Assembly: GCA_964528875.1 (NCBI GenBank)
Contig: CAZGUI010000068.1
Span: forward strand, 1 to 13,219
DNA from: Bacteroides_E sp964528875
Lineage (GTDB): Bacteria; Bacteroidota; Bacteroidia; Bacteroidales; Bacteroidaceae
Direction: 5' to 3'
Length of the DNA stretch: 13,219 nt
Position 1 is the stretch's first letter. Each line of letters starts with the position of its first letter. Below are positions 1 to 5,936 of the stretch, piece by piece. Both the position numbers and the translations under genes were made by a program. The notes under the pieces were generated by a model that was not told the origin of the DNA, made no database searches, and worked only from the letters and a program-made list of their open reading frames with translations.

Positions 1-27
1 ACTTTAGTTCTTACTAACACCTACCCA

Positions 28-1374
28 TTAAAAGACACGAACTTGATTATACTCTGTATCGTTTAGCGTTTCTAAATTAATTCTATATAATCCTTGCGAA
101 GGAGCTGAAACCTCCTCTTCAACAGACAACTCTTCTACTGCAAACGAAGCCGATCCTGTGATATTACTGACATAGGTATCACTTTTATCATCCCTACCTC
201 CTATAATGTATAAAAAACCATCTTTGTAAATCATCTGGCTGTACTTTAACTCCAAGTCTATTTTATAACTATACATCACTTTACTGAGTACATTATATGT
301 CAGAAAATGAGTGTCTTCAAAAATATAAAGCGTGTGATTCTGCTCATTATAAGCCAAAGCCGGTCTTTCCATACTGAAAGGAAGAGTAGACTCCTCTTGA
401 TATTCACCTGTATGTAAATTATAGGTATTCAATAGGGGTAACTCTTGATTATTATATCCTCCTACATGGAACAAAAGAGTATCTATAACAATACCAGGTG
501 CTTCATAAGCATAGGGAACATCCTCTAACTCATACCAATAGCCTGTCTGCAAATCAAATAAGTGAGCCTTTGGAGTGTATAGTTTTCCATTTTTATACTC
601 CTTATAAGAACCATTCATCACAAAAATGGAACCATTGTATAAACCTGAAGCAAAATTCACCGCCTGATGTGGATTACTGTTACTTGAATAAATGGTATCC
701 CGATTAATATCATAAACCTCAACCAAATCATTCAAGTGCTCTCTCTTGGAGTTTTTTGATAAACGCTTACCTCCAATAATATAAATTCTACCCTCATTAT
801 AATGCATATTATGATAGGCTCTATTGGAAAACTTCAAATCGGATAGTGTCCAACTATCTGACTCAATGTTGTATATCTGCATCCTCCCACTATTATGCGA
901 GTATAGATCTTTTGTAGTTTTTAGTAACTTCTTACTAGAATCTCCTCCGATAACATAGATACTACCTCCCACCAATGAAACACCAAAGCCATAAACGCCT
1001 CTTTTTAATGGAGCTAACTCATCAAATATGATGCTTTCGTTTAGCTTTTTATCTGCCCTAACGACAAGAGGATCAATCTGATAACTTCTTGGTGTTAAAC
1101 AAATAACACTGTCAGTAATATCTTGTACACAGATCTTTTGAGTCAGATAGCCAATATGACTTAGGATCAGAGTATCTAAATTAGAAACAGGACTTATTCT
1201 TTCGAAAAAGAAATATCCATTTTCATCTGTAACTGTTACTCTATCTGCTTTAACATTTACCCCTATCAAGGGAGTCTGCTTCTCTTTATCAAGCACACGA
1301 ACCTTATTTTGTCCACATAGAGTACCCAAGATAAAAATCAACAAACTGAAAGAAATATATCGTCTTAAATTCAT
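28..1374 (-). CDS. Secreted Kelch-repeat protein with N-terminal carboxypeptidase-like domain
   Basis: Predicted 448-residue exported protein of unknown specific function. I chose the ATG at 1374 because the protein then opens with a normal signal peptide (MNLRRY followed by a hydrophobic stretch to about residue 20, probable cleavage near LCG-QN); the longer frame from 1419 adds 15 residues with no signal character. The cysteine at 20 lacks a proper lipobox, so I do not call a lipoprotein. Residues about 24-95 resemble the carboxypeptidase-like regulatory domain of Bacteroidota envelope proteins (PLIGVNV, TDENGYF, LSHIGY). A linker with DPLVV follows, then six Kelch-type blades marked by IYVIGG (139), IYIIGG (197), IFVMNG (250), LFHVGG (301), LYIFED (349) and LYIIGG (388), consistent with a six-bladed beta-propeller. 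The family suggests binding in the periplasm or at the cell surface; substrate unknown. No adjacent partner gene is visible. Confidence 0.85.
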   Translation of the reverse strand: MNLRRYISFSLLIFILGTLCGQNKVRVLDKEKQTPLIGVNVKADRVTVTDENGYFFFERISPVSNLDTLILSHIGYLTQKICVQDITDSVICLTPRSYQIDPLVVRADKKLNESIIFDELAPLKRGVYGFGVSLVGGSIYVIGGDSSKKLLKTTKDLYSHNSGRMQIYNIESDSWTLSDLKFSNRAYHNMHYNEGRIYIIGGKRLSKNSKREHLNDLVEVYDINRDTIYSSNSNPHQAVNFASGLYNGSIFVMNGSYKEYKNGKLYTPKAHLFDLQTGYWYELEDVPYAYEAPGIVIDTLLFHVGGYNNQELPLLNTYNLHTGEYQEESTLPFSMERPALAYNEQNHTLYIFEDTHFLTYNVLSKVMYSYKIDLELKYSQMIYKDGFLYIIGGRDDKSDTYVSNITGSASFAVEELSVEEEVSAPSQGLYRINLETLNDTEYNQVRVF

Positions 1375-1672
1375 AGACTGGTGATTATTAAGGTGTAAAT
1401 AATTAAAGAAAAGGTACAATCATAAAGAAAAAACATATACTGAAAAGATAACATAAACATTAAAATAAAACAAGGATCAACCCAATTATAGTCAAATTAA
1501 AACTAACTACAATAGTTAAACAAATAAATATCAAGGCATCATTTTCACAATTAAAACACGAATACAACCCACATAATAGATAAAACAACAACTATAAACC
1601 ATTATTAAATTAAAGAATGTTAGACCTATAGATTCAAAAGAAAGAATAAGGTAGAACTTTTACAAAATCGCA

Positions 1673-1680
1673 TATATTTG
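1673..1680 (+). promoter_or_regulatory. Bacteroidota-type -7 box for RNA copy 1
   Basis: TATATTTG matches the Bacteroidota primary-sigma -7 consensus TAnnTTTG. No good TTTG lies 19-21 bases upstream, so the -33 element is weak. The box sits at the same offset from the RNA core as in copies 2 and 3. Confidence 0.6.
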
Positions 1681-1684
1681 AATT

Positions 1685-1751
1685 GTGTTTTTCATAGTAT
1701 TAGATTTAAGGTTAACAAGATTGGAGCAAAGCGTTGCTCCTTCTTTATTTT
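1685..1751 (+). ncRNA. Putative small RNA, copy 1
   Basis: A predicted RNA of about 67 nt starts a few bases after the -7 box and ends in an intrinsic terminator. Bases 1684-1754 are identical to 2029-2099 of copy 2, and the 35 bases 1681-1715 are identical to 2575-2609 of copy 3, while the flanks have diverged. The conserved 5' part has little internal complementarity, as expected of a single-stranded targeting region, and the 3' part is the terminator hairpin. I recall closely similar short elements in Bacteroides intergenic regions, and a paralogous small-RNA family has been described in B. thetaiotaomicron; identity with that family is unverified. The start site is inferred from the promoter box. 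Confidence 0.6.
1723..1751 (+). terminator. Intrinsic terminator of RNA copy 1
   Basis: A perfect 7-bp stem GGAGCAA/TTGCTCC closes a 4-nt loop AGCG and is followed by the U-rich tail TTCTTTATTTT. The flanking AAGA and TCTT could extend the stem across a small internal loop. Confidence 0.7.
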
Positions 1752-1993
1752 AAATACTTTCCTAACACATCAATGCCTTGAAATATCCAATGCCTTAAAA
1801 GTTCCACGAACAATTCAACCTGAATAAATATCCCTCTCCTAAGTTATACACGAAGTCAAACAACACACACTCACACAAATTTAAAAAGAACTACAAAATA
1901 TAAGAGAAAAAAGTTTCAGAGTGTTAAGTCGACTATTTTAGGAAGGTCAAAATCTTAAACTATGTTACAAAACATACGTTTTCGCACACAATG

Positions 1994-2025
1994 TTTGGAA
2001 AACAACCAAAAGTCGCATATATTTG
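1994..2025 (+). promoter_or_regulatory. Canonical Bacteroidota promoter for RNA copy 2
   Basis: TTTG at 1994-1997, a 20-base spacer, then TATATTTG at 2018-2025 match the phylum's -33 TTTG / -7 TAnnTTTG promoter in both boxes and in spacing. It is the best-formed of the three cassette promoters and supports the reading that these repeats are transcribed rather than inert. Confidence 0.75.
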
Positions 2026-2029
2026 TACT

Positions 2030-2096
2030 GTGTTTTTCATAGTATTAGATTTAAGGTTAACAAGATTGGAGCAAAGCGTTGCTCCTTCTTTATTTT
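2030..2096 (+). ncRNA. Putative small RNA, copy 2
   Basis: Same cassette as copy 1: 71 identical bases (2029-2099 against 1684-1754) covering the whole predicted RNA and terminator, with clearly different sequence on either side. Just before the RNA the copies differ (TACTGTG here, AATTGTG in copies 1 and 3). Identity confined to the transcribed unit inside diverged flanks points to selection or gene conversion on the RNA itself rather than a recent block duplication. No protein gene follows for about 600 bases, so this looks like a free-standing RNA, not a gene leader. Confidence 0.65.
2068..2096 (+). terminator. Intrinsic terminator of RNA copy 2
   Basis: GGAGCAA, loop AGCG, TTGCTCC, then TTCTTTATTTT: identical to the terminator of copy 1. 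Confidence 0.7.
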
Positions 2097-2542
2097 AAAC
2101 ACTTCCTCTTCTAAAAAAATGCTTCTAAAACTCTATAAAACATAAACCTCAGGAGTTGACCTACTACCCAAAGATATCTGCTGAAGCTTGATGCTTCACA
2201 ATGGATTATTGAATAAAAATCTTCTGGAAAACACCATGTTGCAGAAAGATGGTGCAGTGAAAAATTAAGTTCAGCAGACAGACTTCTAATTGAATGAACC
2301 AATTTTAAAACTGAAGATAAAAAGATAGACTAGACACCTCTCCTTTTATAAAAGTAACCTCAATCATAAAACATGAAGAGGAATAATATTGAAAACTCTT
2401 GAGAATAGGTTAATACATCCGTTAAAATCCATCCATTTTTCACAATTAAAGAATAAAATAAAACTTATAGTTGACAATTTAGCAATTATAAAAGAAAAGT
2501 CAATTAAAAAAAGTTAGATACATAAACTCGAACAGTCTACTA

Positions 2543-2574
2543 TTCGACAAACCTTCAAAAATCTAATATCTTTG
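2543..2574 (+). promoter_or_regulatory. Bacteroidota-type promoter for RNA copy 3
   Basis: TATCTTTG at 2567-2574 is a full match to TAnnTTTG. TTCG at 2543-2546, exactly 20 bases upstream, is a 3-of-4 match to the TTTG -33 box at the same spacing as in copy 2. Confidence 0.6.
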
Positions 2575-2578
2575 AATT

Positions 2579-2648
2579 GTGTTTTTCATAGTATTAGATT
2601 TAAGGTTAAAAAAACTAGAGCAAAGCGTTGTTCTAGTTTTTTTGTTTT
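2579..2648 (+). ncRNA. Putative small RNA, copy 3
   Basis: The first 35 bases after the -7 box (2575-2609) are identical to copy 1, after which the sequence changes: the terminator stem has different bases but is still paired, and the loop AGCG is kept. The RNA ends about 40 bases before the -7 box of addA and 72 bases before its start codon. It is therefore either an independent small RNA next to addA or, if termination is incomplete, part of a longer addAB leader; the separate addA promoter favours the first reading. Confidence 0.6.
2608..2648 (+). terminator. Strong intrinsic terminator of RNA copy 3
   Basis: CTAGAGCAA (2615-2623) pairs with TTGTTCTAG (2628-2636) through one G-U pair around the loop AGCG. 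The flanking seven A and seven T extend the stem to 16 bp, and the T run with TTTTGTTTT character forms the tail. It is longer than the terminators of copies 1 and 2, and the A-rich 5' arm could also help terminate leftward transcripts. Confidence 0.75.
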
Positions 2649-2685
2649 AAAACAAAGGAAGCACAAAAAAAGTATTCTTATTTCC

Positions 2686-2693
2686 TATCTTTG
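2686..2693 (+). promoter_or_regulatory. Probable -7 box for addAB
   Basis: TATCTTTG matches TAnnTTTG and lies 27 bases before the addA start codon, giving a leader of only about 20 nt. No clear -33 TTTG is visible at 19-21 bases upstream. The position downstream of the RNA copy 3 terminator makes it the natural start for the addA-addB transcript. Confidence 0.5.
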
Positions 2694-2720
2694 TTATAAA
2701 TACAAAGAGAGAATCACACC

Positions 2721-5700
2721 ATGGAATTACTTGTATATAAAGCTTCAGCAGGTTCGGGAAAGACTTTCACTCTTACTGTGGAGTATATCACGAAACTTAT
2801 TAACGACACGCAAGCCTATAGGCGCATATTAGCCGTAACCTTCACAAACAAAGCAACGACTGAAATGAAGGAGCGCATTTTAAGTCAACTCTACGGCATA
2901 TGGAAAGAAGAAGCTGAATCAGAAGCTTATTTTTATGAAGTTAAGAAGCGAATAGATCTCGCTGATGAAGATATTCGCACACGTGCAGGAAAAGCTCTCT
3001 TTAATATCATACACAATTACAACTACTTTAGGGTAGAAACCATAGATTCCTTCTTCCAATCTGTAATGCGTAATTTAGCCCGAGAACTAGGTTTGAACCT
3101 AAACCTTAACGTGGAGTTAAACAATCAAGAGGTATTAAGTGACTCAGTTGACAGTTTAATTGAAAACTTAAATCCAAACTCTCAAGTACTTTTTTGGCTC
3201 TTAGATTACATCAATGAAAAGATTCTTGACGAAAGAAATTGGAATGTGGCTCACGAAGTGAAATCGTTTGGCCGAAACATCTTTGATGAGAAATACATTG
3301 AGATGGGTAAAGAGTTGAGGAAAAACATGAAAAATCCTCATTACATTGCCAATTACAGAAAAGAATTACAGAAACTTCAAAAAGAAGCTTTGGAGCAAAT
3401 GAAAGGTTTTTATGAGCAATTCCATTCTATTCTTGGAGAAAACGGACTGACTGTTGATGACTTATCTTATAAATCGACAGGGGTTGCCAGTTATTTCAAC
3501 AAACTGAATGAAGGTTATCTACGGAATGATGCTTTTAATGCACGAGCTCAAAATAGTTACGAAAGTGCTGAAGCTTGGTGTAGCAAAAGCTCACCTCAAA
3601 AAGAACTGATTATTTCACTCGCTGCATCACAACTGCAACCTTTATTGCACACGGCAGAGAAATACAGACAGCAGAATAACCGAATAGTACAAAGTTGTTT
3701 TCTATCCTTGGCTCATTTGAATCAATTGCAACTACTAAACTCAATTAGTGAGGAGGTACAGCGACAAAATAGAGAGAACAACCGCTTTTTATTATCAGAA
3801 ACCAATGCTTTACTACATAACATCATTCAAGAAGATGATTCCTCGTTTGTGTTTGAAAAAATTGGATCAAACATCCAACATGTAATGATTGATGAGTTTC
3901 AGGATACTAGTCGTATGCAATGGGCCAACTTTCAAATTCTACTTTTAGAGGGACTAGCTCAAGGAAAAGACAGTTTAATTGTCGGCGATGTTAAACAGTC
4001 TATTTACCGTTGGCGCAATGGCGATTGGTCATTACTAAATAATCTAGGAAAAGACCCTTCATTTCCCTACCCTGTGCGAATAGAGACTTTAAAGACCAAT
4101 CGCAGAAGTGAAAGTAATATTATACTCTTTAACAATCTTTTTTTCAGAGGAGCTGTAAGTTATCTTAATGGTATATATAAGGAGGAGTTAAAGAAAGATT
4201 GCATAGAGCTCCTGGATGCATATAGTGATGTAGAACAAGAATCTCCTAAAAAAACAAAGCTTGGATACATCAAGACTTCTCTTATTGACACCAAAGAAAG
4301 TGAATACTCCTATGAAGAGGAGACCCTAATCCAAATGAAGGAGCAAATAGATCGGTTAGTTGGGGAAGGTGTTGTACTGAAAGATATGGCCATATTGGTA
4401 CGCAAGAACAAAACGATACCACTTATAGCCGATTATTTTCAAAATGAAACGAATTATACTATCGTTTCAGATGAGGCTTTTCAACTAAGGGCCTCAATAG
4501 CCATCAATATAATTATTGATGCCATTCAGTACTTGTTGAATGGCGACAATACCATTGTTAAGGCACAATTATTAGTAAACTACCAACACAAAGTAAAGAA
4601 AAACAACGTTCCTTTAGAGACCTTATTGGACAAGGATTCCAACTCGCTACTTCCTTCTGCTTTTCTAACAAATAGTGAAGAGTTGAAGCTTATGCCTCTC
4701 TACGAATTGATTGAACAACTATTTATACTCTTTGAGTTGGATCAATTAACAAATCAAGAAGCTTACTTATTTACGTTTTTCGACTCGGTTAGTCATTACT
4801 TAGAATCTAACTCTTCGGATTTAGCTTTATTTATTAAATACTGGGAAGAGAGACTCTCCATACAAACCATTCCGAGTGGCGACATAGACGGTATTCGTAT
4901 CCTTTCCATTCATAAATCTAAAGGACTGGAGTTCCACACTGTACTTATTCCTTTTTGCGACTGGAACTTAGAAGTAGAAACTCGTGTAGGTAACTTAGTG
5001 TGGTGCACTCCTAATACACCTCCTTTTGATGAGCTAAACATTGTTCCCATTAACTATTCCGATCGAATGAATGAATCCATTTATCAAGAGGATTATTTAA
5101 ATGAGCGTTTACATTTGTGGATTGACAATCTAAACATTTTATACGTTGCTTTTACTCGTGCAGGGAAAAACCTCATCCTATGGGGAAGACAAAACAAAAG
5201 AAACAGTGTTTCGGAATTACTCAACGAAACTCTACCCAACCTTCACTTAACAGCAGGTATTTGGGATGAAGAAAAAAAGAATTTTGAATTAGGAAATATT
5301 TGCCCTTCTGTGACCAAAGAAGAGGAAAAGAGATCAGGCAACCCCATTACTCACTCGCGAACTCCGATTACATTAACTATGCAATCTATACCTCCAACAA
5401 TAGAATTCAGACAATCTAACCGATCGGATGACTTCATTCAAGAGGCAGGTGGGGAAACTAAGCGTTCTTTACAGTTTATTGACAGAGGGCAACTTTTACA
5501 TACTTTATTCTCACAAATCAGAACACTTAAAGATATTGAACCGGCCATTGAACAACTACTCTTTGAAGGTATCATTGAAAGTCAAGAAGAGGAAAAAGAA
5601 ATAAGAGAGCTGACGACCAAGGCTTTTAATCACCCACAAGTAAAAGAGTGGTTCTCCAAGGAATGGAAGATCCTCAATGAAGCCTCTATATTATATCAAG

Positions 5701-5909
5701 CCAACGGAAAACTGGAACAACGTCGACCCGACCGTATCATGATTGACAAAAACAAGGTTATCATTGTTGATTTCAAGTTTGGACAACCATTGAGGCGTTA
5801 CACAAAACAGATGAAAGAATACATCAACTTATTGACTGCCATGGGATACACTCCAGTGGAAGGGTATCTGTGGTATGTAATGTACCAGGAGATAGAACAA
5901 ATAGATTAA
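2721..5909 (+). CDS. addA: AddA: helicase-nuclease subunit of double-strand-break repair (UvrD/Rep family)
   Basis: 1062 residues. In AddAB enzymes this subunit is the ATP-driven 3'-5' translocase/helicase and carries one of two nuclease domains; the complex resects double-strand ends for RecA loading. All superfamily 1 motifs are visible: Walker A AGSGKT with K14, motif Ia TFTNKA (40-45), DEFQDT Walker B (391-396), GDVKQ motif III (422-426), TNRR motif IV (459-462), SIHKSKGLEF motif V (from about 730) and LYVAFTRA motif VI (807-814). A RecB-type nuclease domain closes the protein, with D1004 and D1017-x-K1019 as metal-binding/catalytic residues, followed by Y and Q residues as in the family. 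It is somewhat shorter than the roughly 1230 residues of Bacillus AddA, as is usual in Bacteroidota. The start at 2721 places Walker A at residue 10, normal for the family. addB follows after 27 bases. Assignment to AddA rather than RecB rests on the partner's iron-sulfur nuclease domain. Confidence 0.93.
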   Translation: MELLVYKASAGSGKTFTLTVEYITKLINDTQAYRRILAVTFTNKATTEMKERILSQLYGIWKEEAESEAYFYEVKKRIDLADEDIRTRAGKALFNIIHNYNYFRVETIDSFFQSVMRNLARELGLNLNLNVELNNQEVLSDSVDSLIENLNPNSQVLFWLLDYINEKILDERNWNVAHEVKSFGRNIFDEKYIEMGKELRKNMKNPHYIANYRKELQKLQKEALEQMKGFYEQFHSILGENGLTVDDLSYKSTGVASYFNKLNEGYLRNDAFNARAQNSYESAEAWCSKSSPQKELIISLAASQLQPLLHTAEKYRQQNNRIVQSCFLSLAHLNQLQLLNSISEEVQRQNRENNRFLLSETNALLHNIIQEDDSSFVFEKIGSNIQHVMIDEFQDTSRMQWANFQILLLEGLAQGKDSLIVGDVKQSIYRWRNGDWSLLNNLGKDPSFPYPVRIETLKTNRRSESNIILFNNLFFRGAVSYLNGIYKEELKKDCIELLDAYSDVEQESPKKTKLGYIKTSLIDTKESEYSYEEETLIQMKEQIDRLVGEGVVLKDMAILVRKNKTIPLIADYFQNETNYTIVSDEAFQLRASIAINIIIDAIQYLLNGDNTIVKAQLLVNYQHKVKKNNVPLETLLDKDSNSLLPSAFLTNSEELKLMPLYELIEQLFILFELDQLTNQEAYLFTFFDSVSHYLESNSSDLALFIKYWEERLSIQTIPSGDIDGIRILSIHKSKGLEFHTVLIPFCDWNLEVETRVGNLVWCTPNTPPFDELNIVPINYSDRMNESIYQEDYLNERLHLWIDNLNILYVAFTRAGKNLILWGRQNKRNSVSELLNETLPNLHLTAGIWDEEKKNFELGNICPSVTKEEEKRSGNPITHSRTPITLTMQSIPPTIEFRQSNRSDDFIQEAGGETKRSLQFIDRGQLLHTLFSQIRTLKDIEPAIEQLLFEGIIESQEEEKEIRELTTKAFNHPQVKEWFSKEWKILNEASILYQANGKLEQRRPDRIMIDKNKVIIVDFKFGQPLRRYTKQMKEYINLLTAMGYTPVEGYLWYVMYQEIEQID

Positions 5910-5936
5910 ACAAACAGAAGCGAACAGATTATAATT

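Larger units (their letters stand above)
1375..2720. other. Long gene-less region carrying three small-RNA cassettes
   Basis: About 1.35 kb between the divergent Kelch gene and addA has no convincing protein gene. Its main content is three same-strand cassettes (promoter, short RNA, terminator) with -7 boxes at 1673, 2018 and 2567, that is 345 and 549 bases apart. The rest is AT-rich and carries possible secondary structure at 2177-2278. Short frames such as 2111-2302 on the minus strand show no recognisable domain and no ribosome binding site. Confidence 0.7.

Noticed and set aside
1375..1419. Fifteen-residue N-terminal extension of the Kelch protein
   Set aside because: The extension precedes a normal signal peptide and would block it; the ATG at 1374 is the better start.
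2111..2302. 63-codon minus-strand frame in the small-RNA region
   Set aside because: No ribosome binding site, no recognisable domain and an unlikely composition; it overlaps the potential RNA stems and is most simply chance.
2572..2832. 86-codon plus-strand frame running from RNA copy 3 into addA
   Set aside because: It reads through the RNA terminator and then overlaps addA in another frame; the addA frame has all helicase motifs from residue 10 onward.
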